From contig NZ_MOBJ01000019.1 in assembly GCF_003732225.1 (NCBI RefSeq), positions 1-64,000 on the forward strand: 64,000 bases of DNA, written 5' to 3'. Positions 1 to 9,294 of the stretch are shown here, piece by piece. How positions within the stretch are numbered: position 1 is the first letter of the stretch; the number at the start of each line of letters is the position of its first letter. The position numbers and the translations under genes are program-made. The notes beneath the pieces are model-generated. The model saw nothing but the letters and a program-made list of their open reading frames with translations. It ran no database searches and was not told where the DNA came from. Source of the stretch: Pseudomonas brassicacearum (lineage in GTDB: Bacteria; Pseudomonadota; Gammaproteobacteria; Pseudomonadales; Pseudomonadaceae).

Positions 1-3000
1 GCCGTGCGCAGCGGCGACCGCACCACCTGCGACGCCAAGGTGGTGGGTTCCGGGCTGATCTCACCCAACGTCACCATCGGCGGCGGTTCGGCGGTGGTGC
101 GCGAGATCCGCAGCGGCAAGACCCCAGGCGTGGGGCTGGCGGTCACCGCGTTACTGATGCTCAAGGGCGGCAAAGGCAAGTTCTTCAGCAAACTGCCGTG
201 CATGCTGATCGGCGGCGCGACGTCGATGGCCGTCAGCAGCGCGATGGGCGCCATGGCCAACGCCGCCATGGGCTCGTCGAACCCGGTGCATGCCGCGACC
301 GGGGCCAAGGTACTGGGGGGCGATGAAGAGCTGGATTTCGTGCTGCCCGGCATCTTGCCGATCGATTGGCAGCGCTTCTACAACAGCCGTGACGAACGCC
401 GCGACGGGTTGTTCGGCGCGGGCTGGAGCGTGTCCTACGAGGTGTGCGTCGAAATTCTGCCTCACCCGGAGGGCGGGGAAACGCTGGTCTACACCGATGA
501 ACAGGGCCGACGTATCGACATGGGTTCGATCCCCTTGGGTGGCGCGGTGTTCAGTGCCGGTGAAGGGCTCAGTGTTCGACGGCACGTTAATGGGCAGTTG
601 TTGATTGAAAGTACGGACGGGTTGTATCGGCTGTTCGACGGTACACCCGGTAATCCGTCCTTGTTGCGCCTGAATCAGCTGGGTGATCGTAATGACAACC
701 GGGTTCACCTCGACTATGACGAAACCGGACGGTTGGCGCGCCTGCGGGATACTTTCGATCTGGTGCAGGTCGAGCTGACTCATGAAGGCGGTCGCGTGGC
801 TCGGGTGGAACGCCTGTACCCCGACCAACGCCGCGAAGTGCTCGTCAGCTACGGCTACGACGCAGTGGGCGATCTGGCCGAGGTGCGCGACGCCACTGGC
901 CAGGTGCAGCGGCGCTTCGCCTACGACGCCGGGCGGCGGATGGTCGAGCATCAGTTGCCCACGGGGCTGCGCTGCTTCTATGAATGGGCTTATATCGAGG
1001 AAAAAGAATGGCGCGTGGTCCGGCACTGGACCGACGAGGGCGATACTTACCGGTTCGACTATGACCTCCTCGCCGGTGTCACGCGCATCACCGATGGCTC
1101 GCAGCGCGTCAGTACGCGCCGGTGGAACACCCAGCATCAGATCACCGAATACACCGACAACCTCGGCCAGACCTGGCAATTCGAGTGGAACGACGAGCGC
1201 CAATTGCTCAGCGCCACCGACCCGCTGGGCGGGCGCTATGCCTACAGCTACGACGACGCCGGCAACCTGATCGGCGAAACCGACCCGCTGGGCCGCAGCG
1301 ATTCGACCCTATGGCTGGAACACTGGGCCTTGCCGCTGGTGGAAACCGATGCCGCGGGCAACAGTTGGCAATATCGCTATGATCAGCGCGGCAACTGCAT
1401 CGCCGAAACCGATCCGCTGGGCCACATCACCCGCTACCGCTACGACACTCACGGCCAGGTCGTCGAGATCATCGACGCCACCGGCAAAAGCAAAAAGCTG
1501 CGCTGGAACCCGTTCGGCCAACTGGTCGAACACATCGATTGCTCGGGTTATCCGACGCGGTTCAGCTACGACAACCGGGGCTATCTGCAAACCATCACCG
1601 ACGCCCTCGGCGAACGCACCCAGTTCAGCTACGACGCCCAGGGGCGGTTGATCAGCAGCCAGTTGCCGGACGGCCGCACCGAGCAGTATCAGCGCGACGT
1701 CGCCGGCCAGTTGATCGGCTACACCGACCCGGCCGGGCATACCACCCTGTATCAACATAACCGTCGCGGCCAGGTGCGCCAGCGCACCGACGCCCATGGC
1801 CGGCAGGTGCAGTTCGGGTACGACAGCTATGGGCGACTGCAAGCGCTGACCAATGAGAACGGCGAAAGTTATCGGTTCGCCTGGGATGCTGGAGACCGGC
1901 TGACCGAACAACAAGACCTCGACGGCAGCGCCAAGCGCTACACCTATGATCTGCTGGATAACGTCGCGGCGGTCACGGCGATTCCCGCGCCTTACGGTAA
2001 CGGCCTGGCCGTCGTCCCCGAAGCACCTCCGGCCCCCATCGTTCATCGGCTGGAACGCGACGCCGTTGGCCGGCTGATCGCCAAAGTCACCGACGATGGC
2101 CGCACCGACTACAGCTACGACCCGCTGGACCAGCTCACCGCCGTCACCTTCACCGACCACCAGGGCAACGCACAAACCCTAAGCTTCGCCTACGACGCCC
2201 TCGGCCAGTTGCTCGCAGAACAAAGCACGGCCGGCAACCTGCACCACCACTACGACGAACTCGGCAACCTGATCCAGACCCAACTGCCCGACGGGCGCTG
2301 GCTCAATCGCCTGTACTACGGCAGCGGCCACCTGCACCAGATCAACCTCGACGGCCAGGTCATCAGCGACTTCGAACGCGACCGCCTGCACCGCGAAGTG
2401 CTGCGTACCCAAGGCCAGATCAGCACTCGCAGCGAGTACGACCGTAGCGGCCGCTTGCGCTCACGCCAACGCCGCCACAGCAGTCAGCCATCACTGATGC
2501 CGGCAGCGGTGCAAAAGCACTTCGAGTACGACCCCGCCGACAACCTGATCGGCAAACTCGACCAGCAACCCGCCGCGCAACACCGCCAACTGCTGCACTA
2601 CGACGCCACCGGCCGCATCATCGCCAGCCAGGACAGCCTGCACGGCCAGCGCGAAACCTTCGCCTACGACGCCGCCGCCAACCTGCTGGACGGCCCGCAA
2701 CCCGGTGCCGGGCTGGTGGTGCACAACAAACTGCTGACCTATCAGGACAAACGTTATAGCTATGACGCGTTTGGCCGGATGATCGAAAAACGCAGCGCTA
2801 AACGGGGCCTGCAACGCTTTGCCTACGACGCCGAAAGCCGGTTGATTGAAGTGCGCAACGAAAACGGCAGCGTGGTCAGGATGACCTACGACCCGCTGGG
2901 CCGACGCATTGAAAAAACCGAGCACGACACCCACGGCTACCCGCTGGGCGAAACCCGCTTCACCTGGGACGGCCTGCGCCTGTTGCAGGAACATCGCCAT

Positions 3001-3735
3001 CAGCAGACCAGCCTCTACCTCTACGAAGACGAAGGTTACGACCCCCTGGCCCGCGTCGACGGCACCGGCCCGCTGCAAAAAATCCGCTACTACCACAACG
3101 ACCTCAACGGCCTGCCGGAACAGCTCACCGAAGCGGACGGCCACAACGTCTGGCAGGCGACTTATCGGGTGTGGGGCAACACGTTAGAAGAGGTGCGCGA
3201 GCCGTACTACATTGAAGAGCAGAACCTGCGATTCCAGGGGCAGTACCTGGACCGGGAGACGGGGCTGCATTTCAATACGTTCAGGTTTTATGATCCGGAT
3301 GTGGGGCGGTTTACGACGCCGGATCCGATTGGGTTGAAGGGAGGATTAAACCTCTATCAATATGGATATAACCCCGTTGGATGGGTGGATCCATGGGGTT
3401 GGAGTTGTGTCCAGTTCAAACGCTGGAAAAGAGGCGACGCTATTGATAAACCTCTGCCTAACGGCAAAGCTCCTGCATGGGACGTAGTGAGGTCAAGGTA
3501 TTGGAAGAATCGACACGAAGCCTCGAAAGCTTCAGGTGAGTTCAGTCCAGCCAATATGAGCCGAATGAAACGTGGCTCGGCCCCCTTGGACGCAAACGGA
3601 AACTCGATGGAGTTGCACCATCACAACCCTCAACGCAATGGCGGAGTCGGCGTGAACAACCCGCGAAATTTACGTGAAGTCACACGAGAACAACATGCCG
3701 AACTTGATGATTTCAGACATCTAGGAACCAAGTAA
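1..3735 (+). CDS. RHS-repeat polymorphic toxin with C-terminal HNH-type nuclease domain (5' end outside window)
   Basis: The reading frame is open from the first base, so the N-terminus lies upstream; RHS effectors of this type usually begin with a PAAR domain for type VI secretion, which I cannot see here. After a hydrophobic stretch (about residues 40-95) comes the start of the RHS shell (GAGWSVSYEV), then many YD repeats of the form YDxxGRL that build the cocoon enclosing the toxin. The core ends with the conserved hallmark DPIGLKGGLNLYQYGYNP near nt 3321-3375 and VDPWGW. The last ~110 residues are the variable toxin tip; the motif LHHHNP followed by NPRNLREVTREQH resembles HNH/EndoVII-type nucleases. 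Base composition drops in GC from about nt 3340, as expected for an exchangeable tip. The next gene starts within the stop codon and is the likely immunity gene. The RHS assignment is certain; nuclease activity is inferred. Confidence 0.93.
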   Translation, partial: AVRSGDRTTCDAKVVGSGLISPNVTIGGGSAVVREIRSGKTPGVGLAVTALLMLKGGKGKFFSKLPCMLIGGATSMAVSSAMGAMANAAMGSSNPVHAATGAKVLGGDEELDFVLPGILPIDWQRFYNSRDERRDGLFGAGWSVSYEVCVEILPHPEGGETLVYTDEQGRRIDMGSIPLGGAVFSAGEGLSVRRHVNGQLLIESTDGLYRLFDGTPGNPSLLRLNQLGDRNDNRVHLDYDETGRLARLRDTFDLVQVELTHEGGRVARVERLYPDQRREVLVSYGYDAVGDLAEVRDATGQVQRRFAYDAGRRMVEHQLPTGLRCFYEWAYIEEKEWRVVRHWTDEGDTYRFDYDLLAGVTRITDGSQRVSTRRWNTQHQITEYTDNLGQTWQFEWNDERQLLSATDPLGGRYAYSYDDAGNLIGETDPLGRSDSTLWLEHWALPLVETDAAGNSWQYRYDQRGNCIAETDPLGHITRYRYDTHGQVVEIIDATGKSKKLRWNPFGQLVEHIDCSGYPTRFSYDNRGYLQTITDALGERTQFSYDAQGRLISSQLPDGRTEQYQRDVAGQLIGYTDPAGHTTLYQHNRRGQVRQRTDAHGRQVQFGYDSYGRLQALTNENGESYRFAWDAGDRLTEQQDLDGSAKRYTYDLLDNVAAVTAIPAPYGNGLAVVPEAPPAPIVHRLERDAVGRLIAKVTDDGRTDYSYDPLDQLTAVTFTDHQGNAQTLSFAYDALGQLLAEQSTAGNLHHHYDELGNLIQTQLPDGRWLNRLYYGSGHLHQINLDGQVISDFERDRLHREVLRTQGQISTRSEYDRSGRLRSRQRRHSSQPSLMPAAVQKHFEYDPADNLIGKLDQQPAAQHRQLLHYDATGRIIASQDSLHGQRETFAYDAAANLLDGPQPGAGLVVHNKLLTYQDKRYSYDAFGRMIEKRSAKRGLQRFAYDAESRLIEVRNENGSVVRMTYDPLGRRIEKTEHDTHGYPLGETRFTWDGLRLLQEHRHQQTSLYLYEDEGYDPLARVDGTGPLQKIRYYHNDLNGLPEQLTEADGHNVWQATYRVWGNTLEEVREPYYIEEQNLRFQGQYLDRETGLHFNTFRFYDPDVGRFTTPDPIGLKGGLNLYQYGYNPVGWVDPWGWSCVQFKRWKRGDAIDKPLPNGKAPAWDVVRSRYWKNRHEASKASGEFSPANMSRMKRGSAPLDANGNSMELHHHNPQRNGGVGVNNPRNLREVTREQHAELDDFRHLGTK

Positions 3736-4325
3736 TGACTGCTATAGAAATTGTGAAGCAATTTGTCGAGGCATCCATTTCGCCAAAAGAATTCGAAGGG
3801 AAAATTTATGCCAACTCATCAATTGAAGAGCTACTAAGAAGCGAGAAAAATTTACCAGCTTACGTGGCAGAACCAGACCTATACACATACGCCATTAGTC
3901 AAAACTATGAAAACCTTGAATCCATATATAACATCCAAACTCTTCTATCTGACTTTTTAAACAAGAAAAATATACCCCACACGGTCGAAAGAAAATATGA
4001 AGAGCTATTTAACCTAACGCTGAAAGTTCAGCCAAAATGGTTGTCCCTACCATCAGATTATCTATCCAGCCTCATTGAAGACAAAAAATCACTTAGCGCC
4101 AAAGAGCTGCAGTTATGGTTAAAGGAAAAAATAAAAAGTGATTTTCGCTCTCTGAAGACACCACCCAAATGGCTCCAAAACCCCGAATGGCCTATACAGG
4201 ATGGAAAGCCAATGATTTTTTTGGGGCAACTCGATATTAGTGATTTAAGCCATGACAACTCTCAGGCTTATTTGTTTTTTGATGAAAATAAGAGAGCGTT
4301 TCATACGGTCACGCAATCTTGCTGA
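3735..4325 (+). CDS. Putative immunity protein for the RHS nuclease tip
   Basis: This 196-residue protein starts at an ATG whose A is the last base of the RHS stop codon, the tight coupling typical of toxin-immunity pairs. It is clearly AT-rich compared with the RHS core. The N-terminal half is helical (MTAIEIVKQFVEAS) and is followed by a segment rich in Trp and Pro (PPKWLQNPEWPI) and then GKPMIFLGQLDI and YLFFDENK, which recall the end of some SUKH/DUF1963-like immunity folds. It has no signal peptide or membrane segment, so it would act in the cytoplasm by binding the toxin tip. I do not recognise a named family with certainty; the role is inferred from position. Confidence 0.7.
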   Translation: MTAIEIVKQFVEASISPKEFEGKIYANSSIEELLRSEKNLPAYVAEPDLYTYAISQNYENLESIYNIQTLLSDFLNKKNIPHTVERKYEELFNLTLKVQPKWLSLPSDYLSSLIEDKKSLSAKELQLWLKEKIKSDFRSLKTPPKWLQNPEWPIQDGKPMIFLGQLDISDLSHDNSQAYLFFDENKRAFHTVTQSC

Positions 4326-4331
4326 TCAGCA

Positions 4332-4571
4332 TTGACATTGAAAAAAGCAGAGCAGAATGATTCATTGTCGAACTCACAGTTTAATAGACCAATACGAGGA
4401 TCGTTTACTCTTGTGCCCCTTGCCGCAGTGGTCGCTTACCTGCGCGACAATGCCGTACACACCAGCCAGCCCTCGATGACGCCGGCTGTCATGCAAAAGC
4501 ATTCCGAGTACGACTTCGCCGCCAACCTGCTGACGGCCGGTGTTTATTACGGCCAGGAAAATCAAACATGA
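4332..4571 (+). pseudogene. Remnant of an RHS core segment
   Basis: This 79-codon frame contains at nt 4463-4545 a stretch matching the upstream RHS core around nt 2485-2555: PSMTPAVMQKHSEYDFAANL here against PSLMPAAVQKHFEYDPADNL there, about 78% identical at the DNA level by eye over 68 bases. No complete YD-repeat unit, hallmark or toxin tip follows. The frame ends in TGA overlapping the ATG of the next gene. It looks like the leftover of an older RHS 3' end displaced when a new tip was acquired. Confidence 0.6.
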
Positions 4572-5179
4572 TTTTAAGTTGGAAAGCCCCTACTTATTAC
4601 AGCGAACAACTGATCGGCTCGTATGACATCGAAAGCGGTTCTTATGAAACCGCCGGTTCGAATTTTGACTACCTGTCATTGTTGGCGGGAAAACCCTATC
4701 CATTGAATATGGACAAGCCAAAGGTCTATTTTCCGTGCAAGAAAAAAAAGTTGCTTGCGTATGACTGCCTATGGCTACTTGGGGGAGTCCCACTAGTCAC
4801 TGAGCGACTTGCGGATTTTCTCACCCATCAATCTGCTCAGGACATTCAGCTCATTCAACCTGCTGTCGTCATTGCAGACGGGGAAGAGGTCGACGAAGCT
4901 TTTTTCATAGTGAATGCAATCAATACCGTCAACGCGATAGATCAAGGGCAATCTGCCGCTGAACGGGATGATGACGGATCGATCATCTATTTCACTAAAA
5001 CCTGGTTCCTGGACGATGCTGCCGGCATGCGCGGAATCGCTCGTGAGCCAGAGTCAGGAGACCTTCTGATCTCTCAGCAGTTGGCCGATTCTATGATCGA
5101 GAAAAAATTCAAAAGCAACAAAGGCTTGGGTTTCTATATCGCCAACCGCACGTTTGTCCCTTATAAAAATCAGGCCTAG
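4568..5179 (+). CDS. Orphan immunity protein, Imm11 (DUF1629)-like
   Basis: The 203-residue protein has features I associate with Imm11/DUF1629-type immunity proteins: a central LVTERLADFL segment, a strand with FFIVNAINTVNAIDQGQS, and a closing LLISQQLADSMIEKK followed by GLGFYIANRTF. It has no signal peptide and is presumably cytoplasmic. Its ATG overlaps the stop of the RHS-core remnant before it, and another RHS-core fragment follows at nt 5215-5250, so it sits where the immunity gene of a lost toxin tip would be. No intact partner toxin is visible, so it is probably retained as an orphan that protects against siblings' toxins. The family call is from remembered motifs, not a search. Confidence 0.65.
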   Translation: MILSWKAPTYYSEQLIGSYDIESGSYETAGSNFDYLSLLAGKPYPLNMDKPKVYFPCKKKKLLAYDCLWLLGGVPLVTERLADFLTHQSAQDIQLIQPAVVIADGEEVDEAFFIVNAINTVNAIDQGQSAAERDDDGSIIYFTKTWFLDDAAGMRGIAREPESGDLLISQQLADSMIEKKFKSNKGLGFYIANRTFVPYKNQA

Positions 5180-5214
5180 GCTTCTGGCCCACATAATGGC
5201 CGACATTTTTAGGA

Positions 5215-5250
5215 CCGGCGCCGGGCTAGTGGTGCACAACAAAGTAACCT
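5215..5250 (+). pseudogene. Second RHS core fragment (out of frame)
   Basis: The translated stretch GAGLVVHNK matches the intact RHS core at nt 2704-2730 (PGAGLVVHNKLL). In the intact gene this segment lies about 220 bp after the segment found at 4463-4545, so the two remnants are in the same order as in the core, with the Imm11-like gene between them. A short frame at 5258-5338 (26 codons, ending HWYPEGENPYGLN) follows in a different phase and may be the tail of a lost toxin. Confidence 0.55.
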
Positions 5251-5324
5251 TGAACTCATGGACAAGTCCTACCACAAAACCAATAGCAAGGCCCTGCATT
5301 GGTATCCTGAAGGGGAAAATCCAT

Positions 5325-5681
5325 ATGGACTCAATTAACAACGCCCGCTGCCAACTCTGCAAAGAAACATTCGAGCTGGACGCGCAGCAGCCTGCCAATT
5401 GCCGATGTCCGATCAGCCAATGCACCGGCTGGGTTGATCTGATTGATGAGCAATCTCCGCCCTTCTGGGGCTGTGGTGAATGCGGCAGTGTTTGATATGA
5501 AGAAAAAAACCTGCAAAAAGAAATCACAGCCATCATTGGCTCGTATCCGTATAGAGCCGGCAGCTACAAGCAGTTGAACGGCAAATGGATTCCCGGTGAT
5601 TTAAATTCAGAACCTGCGAATTACGAAGAGCTCGTCGCGAAAGAGCCGACAGACGATCATGACGAGTTGGTAAGGGGATAA
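5325..5681 (+). pseudogene. Cys-rich (zinc-ribbon-like) protein gene interrupted by an in-frame TGA
   Basis: From the ATG at 5325 the frame reads 56 codons with CxxC (CQLCKETF), CRCPISQC and CGECG motifs, like a small zinc-binding fold, and reaches TGA at 5493-5495. The same frame then stays open for another 61 codons to TAA at 5679-5681, reading YEEKNLQKEITAIIG and later NYEELVAKEPTDDHDE, which looks like genuine protein. The full product would be 118 residues with one stop, most simply a TGG (Trp) to TGA change. It follows an RHS fragment and may have been another immunity or accessory gene. I treat it as a likely nonsense pseudogene; readthrough is not excluded. Confidence 0.6.
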
Positions 5682-5728
5682 GCGTGGCGACGCCAAAACG
5701 CGTCGATTACTGTAATTACAAAACCCAC

Positions 5729-5769
5729 AAAAAATGGGCACCCGACCCAGTCGGTGTGCCCATTTTTTT
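5729..5769. terminator. Bidirectional intrinsic terminator
   Basis: An inverted repeat ATGGGCAC/GTGCCCAT is flanked by an A run on the left and a T run on the right, so it can stop transcription from both sides. It separates the RHS tail from the convergent hupN. Confidence 0.85.
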
Positions 5770-5803
5770 ACCGCCCCGCCTCCCTTCGAGACGGTACCGC
5801 TAA

Positions 5804-6079
5804 TTACGGATTAACGCTGTCTTTGAGCGACTTGCCCGGTTTGAAGGCAACGGTGTTGCTGGCCTTGATTTTCACTGGCTCACCGGTTTGCGGGTTCTTG
5901 CCGGTGCGAGCGCCACGGTGGCGCTGCAGGAAAGTACCGAAGCCCACCAGGGTGACGCTGTCTTTACGGTGCAGAGCGCCGGTGATTTCTTCAAGGACGG
6001 CGTTGAGAACGCGGTTAGCCTGTTCTTTGGTGAGGTCAGCCTTTTCAGCGATTGCTGCGGCGAGTTCTGGTTTACGCAT
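5804..6079 (-). CDS. hupN: HU-family nucleoid DNA-binding protein
   Basis: This 91-residue histone-like protein begins MRKPELAAAIAEKADL and carries the family signature GFGTF with the beta-arm region RTGKNPQTGEPVKIKA that inserts its Pro into the DNA minor groove. Length and sequence fit the Pseudomonas HupN paralogue rather than HupB, which begins MNKSEL. It bends DNA non-specifically and compacts the nucleoid as a dimer. The gene lies next to rubredoxin reductase, as hupN does in P. aeruginosa from memory. Its end is convergent with the RHS locus across the bidirectional terminator. Confidence 0.95.
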   Translation of the reverse strand: MRKPELAAAIAEKADLTKEQANRVLNAVLEEITGALHRKDSVTLVGFGTFLQRHRGARTGKNPQTGEPVKIKASNTVAFKPGKSLKDSVNP

Positions 6080-6118
6080 GAGTGAAGCCTCTTTGACGGT
6101 TTTTTGTTGTTATGTCCG

Positions 6119-6171
6119 TGCTGTTCTTCCGGAACAGCGCCCAAGGCGCCGCAGGCTCTACTCTGCGGCAG
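6119..6171. other. Two hairpins upstream of hupN
   Basis: GCTGTTC/GAACAGC at 6120-6138 and GCCGCAG/CTGCGGC at about 6149-6170 lie between the 3' end of the rubredoxin reductase gene and the hupN start. Neither has a clear U tract on the minus strand, so they could be weak terminators, leader structures or operators. Confidence 0.35.
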
Positions 6172-6268
6172 ACGGGAGTGAGGATGGCACGCGGTTAGTT
6201 GCGGCGCCAGTCTCGGGGCGACCTTTGTAGGGGCAAAAGCGGGGTGATTCCGACAGAACGACCGGTAT

Positions 6269-7417
6269 TTACGCCAGAAGCGCCGGAAGCTCCTTGTTTA
6301 GAGCCAGTTTCTCCATCACCGCCGCCCCGGTAAGCGCGTAACCCAGCAGTTTTCCGCTGGCATCACGGCACAGCGCCTTGATGTCGGCGCCCTGCCCTTC
6401 GACGGTCCAGATACCTTCAAAACCCCGTGGCGGTGGGGAAACCACCAATGGGCAGACCGGTGTTTTCACGGTGATCGGCATCGCACCGTAGCTGACCGCG
6501 GTCGGGTTGCCGGCCAGGGTCTGAGCCAGCGCACGCGCACAGCTCATCAGGGGCATCACGTACAGCAAATTCAGCCCATCGACTTCGGCGCAGTCGCCCA
6601 AGGCGTAGATATTGGCGTGAGAGGTCTTGAGGTGACGGTCAACGACCACACCGCGATTGATCTGCAAACCGGCAGCGGCCGCCAGATCGATGCGCGGGCG
6701 CAGGCCAATGGCTGAAACCACGACGTCGCAGGGGATCACCTGGCCGTCGGACAAATGCCCTTCGAGCCCGTCATCGGTGCGCTGCAAGCGGTTGAGTACC
6801 GGGCCGAGGTGGAACTGCGCGCCCAAACTTTCCAGCCCGGCCTGCACCGCAGCGGCCGCCGCCGGGTGAAGCAGCGTCGGCATGACTTGTTCGCATGGCG
6901 CGACCAGTTGCACTTCATAACCACCGAGGATCAGATCGTTGGCGAACTCACAGCCGATCAGGCCGGCGCCGAGTAGCAGCACCCGACGCTTACCGGCCGC
7001 CGCTGCACGAAAGCGCGCATAGTCTTCGAGGTCATTGATCGGGAAGATCGCCTCGGGCGCATCGCCCTGCACCGGCACGCGTACGGTTTCCGCGCCCCAG
7101 GCGAGGATCAGGTCACGATAGACCACGGCTTCTTCGCCGATCCACAGGCGTTTGTGGCCTGGGTCGATGCCGCTGATGCGCGTGTGGGTGCGCACTTCAG
7201 CTTTCAGTTGTTCGGCCATGGCGCCGGGCTCGGCCATGCTCAGGCCATCGGCGTCCTTGTTCTTGCCGAAACCAGTGGAGAGCATCGGCTTGGAGTAAGA
7301 GCGGCCGTCATCTGCGGTAATCAGCAGCAGCGGTGTTTCGCCATCGAGTTTGCGAAACTCCCGGGCCAGGTTGTAGCCAGCCAGCCCAGTGCCGACGATC
7401 ACGACAGGTGCGTTCAT
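6269..7417 (-). CDS. rubB: Rubredoxin-NAD(+) reductase (FAD-dependent)
   Basis: This 382-residue flavoprotein passes electrons from NADH through FAD to rubredoxin. It starts with the dinucleotide-binding motif [17 protein letters not shown], has a second NAD-binding glycine motif ([16 protein letters not shown]) near residue 145-160, and the FAD-contact motif [12 protein letters not shown] near residue 270. The length is usual for the family. Rubredoxin lies 34 bp upstream and is read in the same direction, so the two form an operon supplying electrons to an alkane hydroxylase or oxidative-stress partner encoded elsewhere. The gene is also named alkT or rubA3 in related species. Confidence 0.93.
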   Translation of the reverse strand: MNAPVVIVGTGLAGYNLAREFRKLDGETPLLLITADDGRSYSKPMLSTGFGKNKDADGLSMAEPGAMAEQLKAEVRTHTRISGIDPGHKRLWIGEEAVVYRDLILAWGAETVRVPVQGDAPEAIFPINDLEDYARFRAAAAGKRRVLLLGAGLIGCEFANDLILGGYEVQLVAPCEQVMPTLLHPAAAAAVQAGLESLGAQFHLGPVLNRLQRTDDGLEGHLSDGQVIPCDVVVSAIGLRPRIDLAAAAGLQINRGVVVDRHLKTSHANIYALGDCAEVDGLNLLYVMPLMSCARALAQTLAGNPTAVSYGAMPITVKTPVCPLVVSPPPRGFEGIWTVEGQGADIKALCRDASGKLLGYALTGAAVMEKLALNKELPALLA

Positions 7418-7451
7418 TCCTTACTCCTCTTCAATTCATAAAAAGCTGTGA

Positions 7452-7622
7452 TCAGGCAGCGATTTCGATCATCTCGAAATCCATTTTGCCGACGCCACAG
7501 TCGGGACACAGCCAGTCTTCCGGCACGTCCTGCCACAAGGTACCGGCGGCGATGCCATCATCCGGCCAGCCTTCGGCTTCGTTGTAGATCAGCCCACAGA
7601 CCACGCATTGCCACTTCTTCAT
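7452..7622 (-). CDS. rubA: Rubredoxin
   Basis: The 56-residue protein [19 protein letters not shown] carries both iron-ligand pairs, CVVCG and CPDCGVGK, plus the conserved [11 protein letters not shown] segment of [Fe(Cys)4] rubredoxins. An upstream in-frame start would add 36 residues with no family similarity; the ATG at 7622 is preceded by GAGGAA at good spacing and is chosen. It is the one-electron carrier reduced by the reductase encoded just downstream. P. aeruginosa has two rubredoxins at this place; only one is present here. Confidence 0.95.
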   Translation of the reverse strand: MKKWQCVVCGLIYNEAEGWPDDGIAAGTLWQDVPEDWLCPDCGVGKMDFEMIEIAA

Positions 7623-7823
7623 TACTTGTTTCCTCAGGTTCTCAGGCTTTTGCTGGCGCGAACGGTCGCCTGATAAAGGTCTGCCGTCCGGCTCAAGGCG
7701 TTTTGTACTGATCGGGCTCAACAGATGCAAGCCTGTTCGGTGCCATTACCCCGCCCGATCAATCAATATCACCGACCGACATGGTAAGCTCGCCGCCTCA
7801 TTTGCTGCCAATACTGACTCACT

Positions 7824-8387
7824 GTGCCGCACTCAAAACCCCTCGCCCCTGCTCTGCTCTGGCTGCCACAAAGCCAGCTGACCCCGCTACCTGACGCGCA
7901 AACCCTCGACTGGCTATTCGATGAGGGCTCGCTCACCCGTCGCCTGACCCGTTTGTCGGATAACGGCTTCAGCGTGACGCCGCTGTTCGAAGGCTGGCAG
8001 CCTTTGCGCGCAGACGAATGTGTCGCACTGGAATTGCCCGAAGGCAGCGAAGGCTGGGTTCGTGAGGTGTATTTGCGCGGTCATGGCGAGGCCTGGGTGT
8101 TTGCCCGCAGCGTCGCGGCGCGCAGTTCGTTGCAGGACGGCGGGTTGAATATGGATGAGTTGGGCAGCCGCTCCCTGGGCGAGTTGCTGTTTTGCGATCA
8201 GGCGTTCCAGCGCCGCGCCATCGAGGTTTGTCACTATCCCGTCGAGTGGTTGCCGAGCGAATCCCGGGCACCGCAATTGTGGGGCCGTCGTTCGCGTTTC
8301 GACCGGGGGAGCTTAAGCGTACTGGTCGCGGAAATATTCTTGCCGACGCTGTGGCGTGCTGTTTGCGCGAATGCGGAGAACTGCTGA
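7824..8387 (+). CDS. ubiC: Chorismate pyruvate-lyase
   Basis: This 187-residue enzyme converts chorismate to 4-hydroxybenzoate plus pyruvate, the first step of ubiquinone synthesis. Family features visible are the segment [20 protein letters not shown] in the middle and the conserved LWGRRSRF near the C-terminus, then ILPTLW-like FLPTLW. It uses a GTG start. The TGA stop shares its last base with the ATG of ubiA, so the two are translationally coupled, matching the usual ubiCA operon. It is soluble and cytoplasmic. Confidence 0.93.
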   Translation: MPHSKPLAPALLWLPQSQLTPLPDAQTLDWLFDEGSLTRRLTRLSDNGFSVTPLFEGWQPLRADECVALELPEGSEGWVREVYLRGHGEAWVFARSVAARSSLQDGGLNMDELGSRSLGELLFCDQAFQRRAIEVCHYPVEWLPSESRAPQLWGRRSRFDRGSLSVLVAEIFLPTLWRAVCANAENC

Positions 8388-9277
8388 TGTACCAGAGCCT
8401 GCTCAAATCGTTGAATCGCCTGAACCCACGTGCCTGGGACTTCATTCAACTGACCCGCATGGACAAGCCCATCGGCATTTACCTGCTGCTGTGGCCGACC
8501 TTGTGGGCGCTGTGGATTGCCGGTAAAGGTTCGCCGTCACTGGCCAATATCGTGATTTTCGTCCTGGGTGTGGTGCTGACCCGCGCCGGTGGCTGCGTGA
8601 TCAATGACTGGGCTGATCGCAAGGTCGACGGCTACGTGAAACGTACCGAACAACGGCCATTGGTCAGCGGCAAAATCAGTTCGAAAGAAGCGCTGGTGTT
8701 CTTCGCGTTGCTGATGGGCGTGAGTTTCCTGTTGGTGCTGTGCACTAACGCGGCCACGGTCTGGCTATCGTTCGGCGGTCTGGCGCTGGCCGCCACTTAC
8801 CCGTTCATGAAGCGCTACACCTATTACCCGCAAGTGGTGCTGGGCGCTGCGTTTTCCTGGGGCATGCCGATGGCGTTCACCGCTGAAACCGGTGAGCTGC
8901 CGGCCATTGCCTGGTTGCTGTGGATCGCCAACCTGCTGTGGACCGTGGGTTATGACACCTATTACGCCATGACCGACCGCGACGACGATTTGAAGATCGG
9001 CGTGAAATCCACGGCGATTCTGTTTGGCGATGCCGATCGGGTGATTATTCTCACGCTGCAAGGGCTGGCCCTGGCGTGCTTGCTGCTGGCGGGATCAAAA
9101 TTCGAGCTGGGCGGCTGGTTCCACCTGGGGTTGCTGGCTGCGGCAGCGTGCTTTGCCTGGGAGTTCTGGTACACCCGGGACAAGGACCGACTGAAGTGTT
9201 TCCAGGCCTTCCTGCATAACCACTGGGCCGGGTTGGCGATTTTCATCGGAATCGTGCTGGATTACGCGTTGCGCTGA
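8387..9277 (+). CDS. ubiA: 4-hydroxybenzoate octaprenyltransferase
   Basis: The 296-residue membrane prenyltransferase attaches the polyprenyl tail to 4-hydroxybenzoate. It shows both Asp-rich motifs that bind Mg-diphosphate: [15 protein letters not shown] (residues about 76-90) and [16 protein letters not shown] (residues about 188-203), and about eight hydrophobic segments. The start chosen is the ATG overlapping the ubiC stop; the frame itself is open further upstream inside ubiC, without meaning. It is followed by an inverted repeat that can act as the end of the operon. Confidence 0.95.
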   Translation: MYQSLLKSLNRLNPRAWDFIQLTRMDKPIGIYLLLWPTLWALWIAGKGSPSLANIVIFVLGVVLTRAGGCVINDWADRKVDGYVKRTEQRPLVSGKISSKEALVFFALLMGVSFLLVLCTNAATVWLSFGGLALAATYPFMKRYTYYPQVVLGAAFSWGMPMAFTAETGELPAIAWLLWIANLLWTVGYDTYYAMTDRDDDLKIGVKSTAILFGDADRVIILTLQGLALACLLLAGSKFELGGWFHLGLLAAAACFAWEFWYTRDKDRLKCFQAFLHNHWAGLAIFIGIVLDYALR

Positions 9278-9294
9278 TTGTTTGAAAAGATCGC

